DNA from: Antennarius striatus | Lineage: Eukaryota; Chordata; Actinopteri; Lophiiformes; Antennariidae | Direction: 5' to 3' | Assembly (NCBI RefSeq): GCF_040054535.1 | Contig: NC_090785.1 | Location: 7,065,501-7,129,500, forward strand | DNA length: 64,000 bases | In this document: one piece after another, positions 25,963 through 43,700 of the stretch | Layout: every line of letters begins with the position of its first letter | How positions within the stretch are numbered: position 1 is the first letter of the stretch | Notes under the pieces: generated by a model | What the model was told of the DNA's origin: nothing | The model's input: only the letters and a program-made list of their open reading frames with translations | The model's database searches: none | Program-made: the position numbers and the translations under genes

Positions 25963-26242
25963 ACTGAATCAATCGGTGCATCAATCGATGAATCAACCGG
26001 TGAATCAACCGGTGAATCAATCGGTGCATCAACCGGTGAATCAATCGGTGAATCAATCGATGAATCAATCGGTGAATCAATCGGTGAATCAACCGGTGAA
26101 TCAATCGGTGAATCAATCGATGAATCAATCGGTGAATCAATCGGTGAATCAATCGGTGAATCAATCGGTGAATCAACCGGTGAATCAATCGGTGAATCAA
26201 TCGATGAATCAACCGGTGAATCAACCGGTGAATCAATCAGTG
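25963..26242 (+). repeat. 12-bp minisatellite, 23 copies (unit 2)
   Basis: Same array as in unit 1 but nine repeats longer (108 nt), with a different order of CGGT, CGAT and CCGGT variants. The difference accounts for the jump in unit-to-unit offset from 3868 to 3976. Confidence 0.9.
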
Positions 26243-27063
26243 AATAATTTGGTGAATTGATTACTGAATGGATCAGTGAATCCATTGAAACTTATTTTCA
26301 GGAAGTTGTGGGCCGGCCCTCTAGTTCCTTCCACACACACGCGCCCACTTACTCCGCTCTGATTGGAGGTTTCTCAGGAGGCGGTCGGACGGCCGCCGGT
26401 CCTCCAACTCGGAGTCGTTGTCTTTCTGGAAGAACTGATTCAGAAACAGATTCGGGTCAGCTGATTGGACGCCAGTCTCTGAGGGAGATCGGACGTCCGG
26501 AACACACTTCCGGTGTCATGGGACCCCCCCTAGATGGGATCGGCTCGTTGCAAAGAAACAAGCTCAGAACTCCACTAATTGTCATTGTTTTTATTATTTG
26601 ATTGACTTGTTCAGCCATTTCTATAGAAATGATCAGTATTTCCTCTACGTTGAATACACTGATTGTAAGTCGTATATTTCAAAAGAAACCTCCGTAGCGC
26701 TGTCGCTACCCACTACAGAGTGTTGTGAATAATAAACACAATATCCAACCAGCCTTCCTTGAGCTCCATAATAGGATCATCTTTGATCAACAAGTGTTTG
26801 TCAAAAGCTGTAGGATGAAATCCCAGCAGTGAGCATTTTGTTTCAGTTTTGTTCACATGAAAATGTGAAATGCTCAAACACACACTTTCTGCTTGTGGAG
26901 TCCGTTAGACCAGCCTGTTCAGATGCTGAGCAGGTATACAGACATTATAGGTTCAAATCCCACTCCTCCCATCCTTTTTCAGGCTGTTTCCTGAATGACG
27001 AAGACAAATACGCGCAAAGAAAATTTCCGAGCGTGAATGGATCGGTAGCGTGGTGGGTTAATT

Positions 27064-27414
27064 CAATGGTCCCTGGCCGCGGACCGGTCACTGTCCGTGG
27101 GTCATTTGGTACCGGGCCGCACCGAAAGAAAAAGTACCTTACGTTATTTCCGATTTACTTTGAATCGAGTTTTTAATATAATTGTTTGTTACAATCATTT
27201 AGTTTACAGAGATGTTGATTATCAATTTAAGAAAAAAAGGTAGTTTATTGTCTGTTGATGTCTGCATTTTATATAAAACCACTGCGGATGATTTATTATT
27301 AGACTACAGCTGTCGTGGCGTCATTAACGATTGTCGAGCAAATGAAGGCCGGTCCGTGAAAATATTGTCTTAGATGAAACCGGTCCGTGGCGCAAAAAAG
27401 GTTGGGGACCACTG
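27064..27414 (-). mobile_element. Nested hAT MITE, unit 2
   Basis: Duplicate of the element in unit 1 at an offset of 3976, with the same termini and the same GGTTAATT/GGTTAGTT flanks. Sharing the same one-base mismatch in the flanks shows it was copied with the tandem unit. Length 351 nt. Confidence 0.85.
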
Positions 27415-28055
27415 GGTTAGTTGGTTCCAACAATGGAACAATGGATTGAGTTTTTGTGAAGAAGAACCTGAAATGTGATGAATTAAAAGAAAGACTAAAT
27501 ATTGACTAACAGAAATTTATTCATATTTTAAATATACAACAGAAGCAAAAAAAAAGTTCAAGTCGAATATGTATTTAAAAAATTAATGGCCCAGTCCCGA
27601 AGCTTCTGGTGGTGGTGGTGGTGGTGGAGGGGGGTTCCAGTGCTGGTGGGGGCTCGGGGGTGGGAGGACCTTCTGCAGCTGCAGCAACTTGTTCCGGTTG
27701 GAAAGCTGTAGTAATGGGAATTACGGCTCGTTTTAGAGAACTGACTCTTTCAGCTCGGCTCACTAAAAAGAGCCGGTACTTTCGGCTCCCAAACGGCTTT
27801 AATGCTTTAATTAATATATTACCAATAATATAAAATTATGATGTCAAATTATGCACCGCCTCCCTCTGCTCAGCGCAGTGAGCGCTGTGCAGACACAGAG
27901 GCGTTAACGCCACACATATTGACCAATCACGTGTGGCTTAAAGAGAAAAAAAAGCGGCTCCCCCAATCAGGAGCCGGCTCCCGTCGTTCAATTCAAAGAG
28001 CCAGCCCTCATCTCCGTTATGTTCGCGACCGACTTCTAGACTGGGAGTCGGTCAG

Positions 28056-28389
28056 GACAACGGCTCTGAGACAGTTTCGTTCGCGAACGACAACGGCTCT
28101 GAGACAGTTTCGTTCGCGAACGACAACGGTTCTGAGACCGTTTCGTTCGCGAACGACAACGGTTCTGAGACCGTTTCGTTCGCGAACGACAACGGTTCTG
28201 AGACCGTTTCGTTCGCGAACGACAACGGTTCTGAGACCGTTTCGTTCGCGAACGACAACGGCTCTGAGACCGTTTCGTTCGTGAACGACAACGGCTCTGA
28301 GACAGTTTCGTTCGCGAACGACAACGGCTCTGAGATCGTTTCGTTCGCGAACGACAACGGCTCTCAGACAGTTTCGTTCGCGAACGACA
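28056..28389 (+). repeat. 33-bp palindromic minisatellite, 10 copies (unit 2)
   Basis: Same repeat as in unit 1, one copy longer, with a central block of four GGTTCTGAGACCG variants indicating local homogenisation. One copy carries TTCGTGAACG, which breaks the palindrome. Confidence 0.9.
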
Positions 28390-28412
28390 CATCACTAGGA
28401 AGTAGTGATGTG
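28388..28412. repeat. Abutting inverted element ends, junction 2-3
   Basis: CACATCACTA, spacer GGAAG, then TAGTGATGTG: a perfect 10-bp inverted repeat. The spacer is identical to that of the upstream junction. Confidence 0.75.
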
Positions 28413-29167
28413 TGAATGGCGCCCCATGGGGCTTGGAACCATCCATTCATCAATCTTCCGCCGCTTATCCAGAATTGGGTTGCAGGCAGCAGCTTCAACA
28501 ACGAGCCCCAAACTTCCCTTTCCCTGGCCACATCCACCAGCTCTGACTGGGGGATCCCAATGCGTTCCAGGCCAGTGTTGAGATATAATCCCTCCACCTG
28601 GTCCTGGGTCTGCCCCGAGGTCTCCTCCCAGCTGGAGGTGCCAGAAACACCTCCCTGGGGAGGCGCCCCGGAGGCATCAGCACCAGATGCCCAAACCACC
28701 TGAACTGACTCCTTTCCACGCAGCGGCTCTACTCTGAGCCCCTCGCGAACAGCAGTGTTTCTCACCTTATCCCTAAGGGAGACACCAGCTATCCGTCTGA
28801 GAACACCCATTTCCGCTGCTTGTAGGAACGACGACTGAACGACAACTGGAGAGCTTTGCCTCCTCAAACCGTTTGCGACAATTGTGCCGAAAACTGTTTC
28901 ATTACTCGGCGCCCCATTCATTAGGAAAGTGGGCCCCCTCTTTGGCGGGGTGTCTGCCCTGCAACCACACGACGGTCATCCAGCCCAGAAAACAGCGCTT
29001 TGACGTTTCCTGTATTGCATACATTTTCTGAATAAAACCGAATATAACCTAATTCAATGTGTTAATCCTTTCCTGTTATATTGTAGCCATATATTAGAGG
29101 ACATTGTTTTATGATCATTGGTCCTTGCAGGGTTCAATAAAGCAATACGAGATATTCGACACCCCTG
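28403..29167 (+). repeat. Truncated tandem unit 3 ending in the hAT right terminus
   Basis: Starts TAGTGATGTG, carries the LINE fragment, then the CCGTTTGCGACAATTG segment shared with units 1 and 2. After the common ...GCAATA.GAGATAT stretch it passes into the terminal ATTCGACACCCCTG rather than the internal region. Its last 150 nt are more diverged from units 1 and 2 than those are from each other. Confidence 0.8.
28441..28868 (-). mobile_element. LINE reverse-transcriptase C-terminal fragment, unit 3
   Basis: Near-identical copy of the fragment in unit 2 with the same insertion point and the same frameshift. A shared defect at a shared site means it was duplicated with the unit rather than inserted twice. 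Confidence 0.75.
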
Positions 29168-29175
29168 CCCTACAG
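29168..29175 (+). repeat. Right 8-bp target-site duplication of the composite hAT island
   Basis: CCCTACAG, identical to 20721-20728. The flanking sequences before and after rejoin as ...TTCAACA-CCCTACAG-CGATGAC. Confidence 0.85.
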
Positions 29176-29798
29176 CGATGACTTGGAACAAAGTTCACTT
29201 AAGTTTGATTATGAAATACAGTAGTTCTTATACGTCGTTGTGGTAGACTTTTGTACGAGTATCTTAAAGCTAGGGTGTTTTCCCTTGTTACAAAAGAGAT
29301 TTTCAAAAGAGATGAGGCATTGGCTCATCAAGCCAAGTCGATGTCTGTGGTGCCATACTCGTATACAGCAATTTACTAACTAAAATAATTATGTAAAATC
29401 CTTTGTACATGATTGGTAGTGCCGCCTTTTTACCTACATTTGTTCACTAATACACAAAAATATGCTGATCTCAATACTTTAATGCAAAGTTACCTCAAGT
29501 TAAATCAAAATCTTGTTTTTTTTTGTTTCTGCTCTCAAAAAATTCACTAACCTTCAAAATAAAAATGAAACGGGTAAATGTCGTATCATGTGGTTTGCTG
29601 CCCCACCAAAATAACAAGCTACATTTGACTTGCATTGTACTTCCCTTTCCAAAGCTTGCTACAGACTGAATATTTATTAGCACGCACATATTTGTGACTC
29701 ATCACACCATGATAAATGTACACAAGCAGAACAACAGCCAGAAAAACAAAATTTAAAAAAATCTGCTAAAAATTAATAACTAAAGAAACACAAATGCA

Positions 29799-29800
<2 letters not shown>
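29176..29800. other. Intergenic, no feature seen
   Basis: AT-rich sequence between the transposon island and the (TA)n tract. I see no exon, terminal repeat or RNA gene. Confidence 0.6.
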
Positions 29801-30086
<286 letters not shown>

Positions 30087-30439
30087 CAGAGGTTCATTGT
30101 TTTTTAGTTAAAAAAACCCACAAGAATATAAAACCCTGAAAAAAATGGTGAGGTATTATTTTCGGGAAGTGAGTTTTAGTTCTTTTTAAAACCACAGAGC
30201 TCCTGAAGCGAGCGTCGCTGAGTTATGCACCCAATGGCCTGAGTGTAAACCTGTGTTACCTCCTCAGTTTGTCTGTGGCCACGTGACTTCCGTGTCAGCC
30301 TCTGCTCCACATTCTACTGCAGTCAAGTGCTGATTTATCTTCCTCTGTGTTTTTTATCTGACAACTTTGGGAGTGAAAGGAGCATTACTGATTAAAAGTG
30401 GTTTAACAGCTCTAACAACTTTCATCCAGAGAGGTGAAG

Positions 30440-35751
<5,312 letters not shown>

Positions 35752-36408
35752 GAAGTGATATTAGAAATTCTGAAACATGTTTTATTCTCAGGCTCTCTGA
35801 GGAAGACAGGTGACACAATGCAGGGTTTAAATACTATACATTCATGATTCTCTGTTATCCTCAGTTTACTTAAAATGCCACATTTGGTTTTGAACAAACA
35901 AACAACAGGATTATTGTATGAATCACAACAGTCACTTGCTCCCTCCCCAGGATAGGAAGACAAGATACAAGACCCTTCTCTTGGTTTGTTGTTGATGCAA
36001 ATATGAATATAGACAATTTTCAAATATATTTCATGTAACTTTAATACAACTGTAGCTTTCAGTCCACATTAAAAATGTGGATGTATTGGCATGCAATGAT
36101 TTGTAAATTGCTTTTCGCTGCTTTGATTGAGATGTCCCAGAGAAAGATGTCCTCTGGATGGCACCATCTGTTGTTCCTAAACATGTATGTACCTTTCAGG
36201 AATAGTGTTGCTTTCATAGTTACCCCTGACAAGGACATTTACAGAGCTGCACACCATCACTTATGCTCTTTTTAGCCATTTGTAGATATGTCAGGCCAAA
36301 GGGCACTAGTTGCTGAAGTCCATTATGAGCTCTAGGCCCAGAGGTTAGCGGTGTTCCTGAATGTTGTTCCTCAATGGCTCGCACTTCACAAATATTCAAA
36401 GGCTTTCG

Positions 36409-36426
36409 TCTAGAGGGCACACTTGT
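36409..36426 (+). promoter_or_regulatory. CTCF-like motif downstream of sash3
   Basis: Exact 18-nt repeat of the site in sash3 intron 3, about 660 nt after the stop codon. The flanks of the two sites are unrelated beyond a few bases. Confidence 0.25.
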
Positions 36427-36709
36427 GCAAAAGTTTCTCCATGTTCACTGAATCTTTTCATGATATTCTGGAGCAATGATGCTGCAATCTTGAAAATTTC
36501 TTGCAAAGACGCATAAAGAAATGGTTTTCTGTAATCCAGGTTACTGATTGTCGCCGCTGTAAGAAATATGTTAAATTTTGCTGTACATATGATGTAAATT
36601 AAAACAAGGTCCACTCACTGAGGTTTCTGCTAGTGCTCTAATGCATTATTGGTTTTGAACCTTTTCTCTTAGAAAAAACGATGATTTTTTATTTATTTAA
36701 TTAAAGCAG

Positions 36710-37073
36710 TATCATGGCACATTGGGTAACACTAACGCCTCACAGGAACAAGGTTCTGAGATGGATTCCTTTCGGTGAGGTGTTTGTATGTCCTCCCAAT
36801 CTGCATGGGTTCACTCCAGGTTTTTCGGCTTCCTCCAACCTCCAGAAACATTTAGTCTCGGTGAACTGATGTGTACATGAGTGGTTGTCTGTCTATGTGT
36901 AGCCCTGCGATGCACTGGCAACCCATCTGGGGTGTACCCCACCTCTCCCCTGTAGCCAGCTGGGGTAGGCTCAGGCAACACCCATGATCCAAAAAGAGGA
37001 TAAATGGCTAAAAAGACGAGACAATTGTGATCTTCTTGTCTTCAAGAACATGGGTGGATGGATGGATGGATGG
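36710..37073 (+). mobile_element. L2-type LINE 3' end or L2-dependent SINE
   Basis: Order of recognisable blocks: a degenerate ATGGCACATTGGGTAACAC head, CCTCACAG, CCTCCCAATCTGCATGGGTT, GCGATGCACTGGCAACCC, GGGGTGTACCCC, CCAGCTGGGGTAGGCTC, and a (GGAT)n tail. This is the standard fish L2/SINE 3' module. It is strongly mutated and hence old. Confidence 0.75.
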
Positions 37074-37184
37074 AATTCAGAGAGCACTAACCTTTTAGTA
37101 GGCAGAGCATAAAAACATTCGTTTCATTTTCAAATCTCACAATGCGGTTTCTCCTACTGCTAGAATTTGGTGTCACAAATTCTA

Positions 37185-37187
<3 letters not shown>

Positions 37188-37230
<43 letters not shown>
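37188..37230 (+). repeat. (GT)n microsatellite
   Basis: About 21 uninterrupted TG dinucleotides. The preceding bases include a short inverted repeat (GCTAGAATTTG and CAAATTCTAGC). Confidence 0.95.
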
Positions 37231-37233
<3 letters not shown>

Positions 37234-39235
37234 AACTAAATGTGATTTTCTTTTTGATCTAGACAGATCATATTTTACACCTACGTGAATCCACATAGTT
37301 TCAGCGACAGTTTAATGTTAGAGGTGAGTCTATTACAGTACTGTTATTTTCTAACTCACAATTAGTCTCACTTCAAAACCTCATTTTAACTTTTTGGTTC
37401 AAAATGATCTGAAATTTTACTCGGATCCAGATCAGACTTTGATTTGTGGATGATCTAACATGGACGCAATTTCTTTGCAGTCATTATTCATTCATCTACC
37501 ATAACATAATGGATTGGTCCTTGAAATGACCCTTACTACTCCAAAATGAATGTAAAAGTCATTTATCATATAAAAAATTCACATAAAAATATGTTTTGAA
37601 AGAAACAAGAACTAGATTTAATGGTTTGTAACAAAACTGAGTGCTCAGAGAGCTGAACTGCCCCTTTCATACTTCTTATTTCCAACAAAAAATTAACAAC
37701 TTTAAAATATAAATCATAAGACAAGATTTTTTTATTTACCTGACACATTTATCATGTAAAAAGAAGTGACGTAAATTAAAGAAAACACATTTAATCACAG
37801 TGCTGATACTAAACAAAGTGAACATAAATTAAGAGTTCCATCAGTGGTATATAATTGTATCTGTATACATAATGCAATGTAATAGATTGATCAGAGCATT
37901 CAGATCTGACCTTATCGTGGCATCTTAAAACAGGAATCATATATACAAGAGCTCAGCTCATCTGCAAATCATTACTTGTAAAAACATAAATTGAACATCC
38001 CTTTAAAATATGCTGTGAAACTGGAACACAGGATTTCAACGCAAAACGTCCTTACTTCCACTGAAATTCAATCACATACATTCATACTTTCTGTGACAGC
38101 AACGCAAAGCTATTAAATACACCAAAGAGCCTTCAAAAACTTTCCATAAAGAAAGTCCAGCTTTAAAAACTGCTCTTGGTTTCACACTTGTAATTAGAAA
38201 GTTGTTTAAATACTCACCGACTCCGCTTTATTTTTGAATTGCCACGCACACCATAATTTCTTCCTACAGAGGTGTATCTGCTTTCCATTTCTTCGTACAT
38301 AGACAGTAGGCAAGGATAAATAATTTATCTAGAGCTGAATTTATTGGCCGATTAATCCATTAAGTCAAGAGAAAATAACTTGTTAGGCAAACATTTAAAA
38401 GCTATCCTTTTCACATCTAAATATTTGCCGGTCGGGTGGACATTTCAGGGGTTTACCTTATACCAAATACCCCAGCATCCTATTTAATTATTTTATGTTT
38501 TCAATGAATATAATCTTTTGGAAATACTTTTGAAGGTCAAAGAGAATAATTGTGAATATTTTGAGTCCCATAATAAACCCTCTTATTCAGCATCTTTTAC
38601 AATATTGTTGCAACACTAGAGTTTCTACACAGATTTTTCACAATCACTATTACAAACTCACGCTATCAGCTAACATTTAAATACTAAGAATAAGCTTTAC
38701 TTTCTTTTACTTTCCTTTCAGCAATCTGTGACCAAAACAACACATCTCAAGCCCTTCTCAAGTGTTAGTCTGACAAACAAAAGAAGTGAGAAAAAAAACA
38801 ATGATGGAGCATCTGTCTCTCTCTGCCGTGGCCTTATTTTCTGCAATAATGAACCTGCCAAAAAATGGCTGCAGTGGATGTGGCCTCAGTCTTGAATATA
38901 CTGCAAGCGTATTTGTCACAGCACAGATGGAAAGCGAGAAAAAGATGACTAGAATGTGAGAGAGGAGGCAGTAGACTACAGGAAAGACTACTCAGAGGAA
39001 GCTCTGCTCTGTTGTCAAATACAGGAAGTGGCAGCAGACTTTACGCTGGCCGCATGCTGAAAAAATAAAACTTATTTTTCATTTGTCAGTACATGTTTAC
39101 CTTCTAAAACTATGTACAATCCAAAAATGGCTTAACTTAATTTTTGCTTCACACGGTCTGATTCAGTGACCCCCACACATCTACTAGCTGAAAAAAAAAA
39201 CATTAATTGAAACCTGATTTTCTGACTTCCCTTTA

Positions 39236-39665
39236 AATAACTTGAAAAAAACAAACATTTTGGGAAATATATTATTTGCTTTCTTGTAGAAATTATTATT
39301 AAAAAGTTTAACACCACCCATGTCTGTGCATTGAATATCAACTAGCAGCTAGTTAGTTCAGCTCACTATTCTGGTCTCATCCATCATTCAGCCCTAACCC
39401 TAACCCAGTCATTATTTTATCTCTACAAATGCAAGCAAAATTTAAAAACTAAAGAAACTCAAGCCATATAGATGAAAATCATTTGATTTTAATATGCCTA
39501 AATCTATTATTCAATAATACAATATATCCTGATTTTGCTGTTTTCTTATTTCCATACTATATGCTAAGCTAAGCTAACCATTTCCAGCCTTCATATACAC
39601 AGGACAAGAATGGAATCAACCCTTCAAATTTCTCAAGACAAAACAAATTCATTATTTCCCAAAGT
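39236..39665. repeat. Inverted pair of a teleost interspersed repeat
   Basis: The left arm (39236-39365) runs from TTTTGGGAAATA through GTTTAACACCACCCATGTC to TAGTTAGTTCAGC. The right arm (39562-39665) runs from GCTAAGCTAAGCTAACC through TTCATAT to ATTTCCCAAA, the reverse complement of the same element. About 200 nt separate the arms. The family also occurs at 9366-9500. Confidence 0.55.
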
Positions 39666-40738
39666 GGAACAATATTCCTTAACTGATTTATCTCCCAAAC
39701 CTTTGTGGGGGTTCCAAAATAATTTAAGTAAAAAGACATTGGCATTTCTCATTTAACACTCATTTAACAGTGGTTACATCAGATTAAAAGGGCTGCTCTG
39801 TTGATTTGACCTCAGTTGCATTTGATGGTATAATAAGGCACTGTTAATACTAGTGTCTACTATCATCAGCAGTCGGGCCTTTTCTCACACACACTGGGAC
39901 TCTTGCAAAGCATCTCCTGTATACAAGACCTGTGGTAAAAGAAATTCCATCTTAGAGCACCGGCATCACATTACATCCTTGATTATATAAAAATGGAAGG
40001 ACAGGCATAGATGCACACAAGGAGCAACAGTAGTGAATGCAGCAATATCAGAATACAAGGTAGATTTGACTCGCATGGAAGGAGTATTTAAGATATCTCT
40101 GCTTAGGAAGTGCATGTCCTCCCCTTCCCCTCCCTATGTCTGGACATCACATATAAGCACAGGCTTAATGCTTATTTTGATTTCATCAAAATTCGGTTTG
40201 CTGAATGTCCAGCCTTCTCGCGGTTTGCATAGGGCATGTAACGTGCACACAAAACAGAAATTGTCTGTGTGTATGAAGTTTTATACATGTCCAGAAGTAA
40301 TACTGTCTTTCCCCAACACTTTGCAAAGAGTATATTTGAACTGGCCTCTCACAATAAACGTCATTATAAATAAAGAAGAACATGTAGTATTGATAAGAGC
40401 AGCTCACGGATGACCTGTGGGGATGTCATACACTAGGCGCCTTTTTTTCCCAACGCAGCTCCCAGCTGTCTTTTCCATGCAGTGTTCAGGAGGAAGCGGT
40501 AGCTGCTGATTTTGCAAAATCAGACCCCCCCCACCCCCACCACAAGAGTGTCAATCAAACAGCTTTGCAGCTTCTGGTGAGGACTTAGGAGGAGCAGAGG
40601 TTCTGCTCTTCTGGTGGAATGTAATGCAGGAGAATAAATCATCTGCACAGTAATCAGACGTTGATTAGTAATGTGTCATTTCCTGATCAATGGTGATGCT
40701 CAGGGAGTGGCTACCACGAGTGCCGCCCCCTCATGCAG

Positions 40739-43700
40739 CTACTTTGTCTTGTCTTTGGGGACGGACGTCTCGGCATCAGTCTCAGGTGAAGCCAAAGGCG
40801 GGGCTTTAGACGCGGGAGGGTGCTCCTCTTTCAGGGAGGTCAGCTTCTCTGCTGAGGCAGCGATGCTCGGCTTAGCGTCATCAGGTGTGTGTTCATTGGG
40901 GATGAGCGGAGCCGTGGTTTTCTGCAGATGGAGGAGAGAATGTTGAAAAGACAGCAACACACCGAAGGTCACCGATGGACTCAGGCACGGCAAAGAAATC
41001 ACATGACTTCAGATGTGAATGTAGATGCGAATCATTTGGTGAGTGATAAGTAGGATTATAGCATACATTTGTAGCTGACCCAGCATCGTGTATTGATTCT
41101 CAGTTTACATAAGGCACGCTAATGGAACTGGCTGCAACTGTGAAATACACCACTTTAGAATTATCTAATTGAAAGAGGTTGCTTGACTAAAATGGAATTA
41201 AAAAATAGCAATAGCACAGAAAAAAGCACTATTTATCTTGTCATTTGTAGAAGCAATTCAAATAAATTCAATAAATAATGGCCACAAAAAGGCTTCATAT
41301 CCATGTGTAGAATGGATTATTGAACATTAGAAAGCACATCTTCATACACACATCCTTTATTCTTCCAAGATTGTCAGTATATGTTTAAATCGTTCTATCC
41401 CAAGAGGGAACAAATGCTTTGTCACCACTTGCAAATATGCTAAGATTTTTGTATCAGGTCAAAAAATCATTGCAAATCAACGTAACGTGTGTATGTGTAT
41501 CCGTGTGTGTCCTCACTGTAGTTTGTGGTGCCGGGTTGTTGCTGCTGGAGGGGGGCGGCTCAGAAGACACTGGAGAAGCAGGTTCCTCCTGCATCAGTCC
41601 TCTTCTGTCTAAGACGCTAGAGAGCCAAACGACACAATCCGATTTTTAGGAGACACAAATATAAATGTCTAATTTATCACAGGCACACAATTATTGATAA
41701 CAGCGGGAGGAAGTTACCTCGGGTACGCCGGCCCACAAAGCACCTCACAGCAGTTTTTGATGATGTTCTTGTGACTATACGGGTTCTGGATTCTGTTCTT
41801 TCCCGACCAGGATCCTTTAATCTGGGGGGAAAAAATGTACACAACACTCAGCACTGGAGCTGAAAATCTTCCCAAACCATCAATCAACATCCCAACATAT
41901 CCTGGCTCTATGACAGTCACTCTCATTTCATATTCAAAAAGATTCTGCCTGTGCTGCATACCTTATTCAAAAGCTTAGCTCCATTTTTAGATGTTATTCC
42001 CAAAGGCTTGGCTTTGACCTACTAAAAAATATCTGGTCAGGGAATTAATGATTCCTGGTTTACTGGAAACTATGTGCCAGCGGGTGAGAATGAGCACAGC
42101 AATCGCAGATTACAGACACTTTAATAATTAATTCCTAAAAATCTGAATGCATACAAGGGATGTTTCAAGTAAAAAAGTCTTTCTACATTTCGCTGTATAT
42201 AAACTCTCACTTTAATGCATTATTTAGCAGTTTACAGGAGGCACATTTGAAGCAGGAACCTCCAGTTTTCTTCTTTTGTTTTCCCTTAAAGAAGTCTTTT
42301 ATTTCTACGTCTTCCGAAACTGTTATTCACAGCCAGAATGGGATTAGTATAGATATACTGAAAATCATCTGGTACACATTTGCATAACTTCACCCAAGTA
42401 TATTGTATTTTTGGAGATATGATGTCCTTACTAAAGACTCTTTGAACATACAAATATCATTTATTAGCACCATTATATCATGTCTCTATTCAGCAAACGA
42501 GTAATATAGAACAAACAATAGCAATTATTTGACTGCAATCTCCTTAATGCTACATTGAAGTGTAACTGTAAAAATACAAACCGATGTTTTCACTCAGAAA
42601 CAGCTTGTTTATAACTTTCAGTCAAACAAAAAAAGCTGTCTTTTACCCTTAACTCAAGCTGTGCAGCCAAGAATTGTTGAGCTGCCCTAGAAACCGGTCG
42701 ACAGTCTGCCCCCAAAGGTCCTCCAGGACTGCAGGCTCAATCGTCCAAGTACGCTTACCGGAGCAGCTACAACCCTCAAGGTGCCTTTTCTTTATCTCAC
42801 CATTTACAGTATATTCCCCTCTTCTTATTCTTCCTCTCTTCCCCTCCTCCACTCCTTGTTTCGCTCCCCCAGCTTGCCCTGACCCTGCAGGTATCGATCC
42901 ATCTATTATTAGACCAATCACAGATAGTGAAACGGAGCAACGACACAATGGAGGAGCACATTACTGGGCTTCATCACTGATTAAATGGCAGAAATGAGGC
43001 CAGCCATCCCACAGGAAGGAAAGGAGGGAATTATAAATTAATCATTAAAACAAAGTATGAGTGCATACTTGCTATTGGCCATCTAGAACCTCCCACCACC
43101 GTCGCTGCTGCCTCTGCTTCTCTCTGCTATTTGTTACAGCCTCTGCAGTCGGATCTTGACTAACAAAGCCGTCGAAAAAGTACACACACCTTTCTATACG
43201 ATGATACATGAATCTTTGGATACAATCCACCTGCATCACTACCAATCATCATCTGCTTTAAAGCCTGAATGTGTGTGTCTGTGTGTGTCTGGCCGTACGT
43301 TGAAATCTTGACTCAGTGGTAATGAGATCACAGAATCATCATTTCTTTCCTCATTTAGTTTCACAGGCTTCTCCTGAATGCAGCTGAATAAGAAATGCTG
43401 TTCTTATTTCAGTTCCGTTCTATTAACACTTTCATTATGAATAGCAGCTATTCTTGCATATTTTTACATCATTATATCGTCTCCTTGGTGAGCAGAGAAG
43501 AGATTTACAGCAGCTTTGGGCATTCACCAGACAATTTAACATGTCAGAGAATTCACAGAATAAAGCTGCTCTGGCTGTATCCATTCTGCGTGAAGTCTCA
43601 TTTAAAAAGGAACCATATGTGACATGAGTGTATGATCTTTCTTCGGTCTCTCCTTCCTTTTCAGTTCCCAGCGTGTTCTGTGTTTGCTTTACTTGGGTTT

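Larger units (their letters stand above)
24398..28402 (+). repeat. Tandem unit 2 of the island (4.0 kb)
   Basis: Starts TAGTGATGTC and ends with GGAAG at 28398-28402. It differs from unit 1 by a LINE fragment near the start, nine extra 12-bp repeats, one extra 33-bp repeat and scattered single-base changes. Substitutions look like one or two percent by eye, pointing to a recent duplication. Confidence 0.85.
20729..29167. mobile_element. Composite hAT-type transposon island, 8.4 kb
   Basis: The block begins CACATATGTCAAAGTC and ends TATTCGACACCCCTG. The reverse complement of the right end starts CAGGGGTGTCGAA, so both ends share a hAT-like CA....TGTC.AA pattern, with the left end degenerate. 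Perfect CCCTACAG duplications flank it. The left arm contains a GC-rich inverted segment (20754-20769) typical of non-autonomous hAT ends. Inside are a tandem ~4-kb unit, two minisatellites per unit, a nested hAT MITE in each unit and LINE fragments. No hAT transposase (RW..H or BED domain) is readable, so it is non-autonomous. Base composition is more CpG-rich than the flanking AT-rich DNA. Confidence 0.85.
35752..40738. other. Intergenic region between the convergent sash3 and zdhhc9
   Basis: The two genes converge, so this region holds both 3' UTRs. I could not place the cleavage sites with confidence. It contains an L2-type 3' end (36710-37073), a (GT)n tract (37188-37230), and an inverted pair of teleost repeats (39236-39365 and 39562-39665). 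No further coding exon is supported. Confidence 0.6.

Noticed and set aside
20729..29167. CRISPR-like array interpretation of the 33-bp repeats
   Set aside because: Repeats are directly adjacent without unique spacers and lie in a vertebrate transposon.
42649..42997. Overlapping 99- and 107-codon frames in zdhhc9 intron 6
   Set aside because: Open on both strands in GC-rich sequence; neither resembles a known protein.
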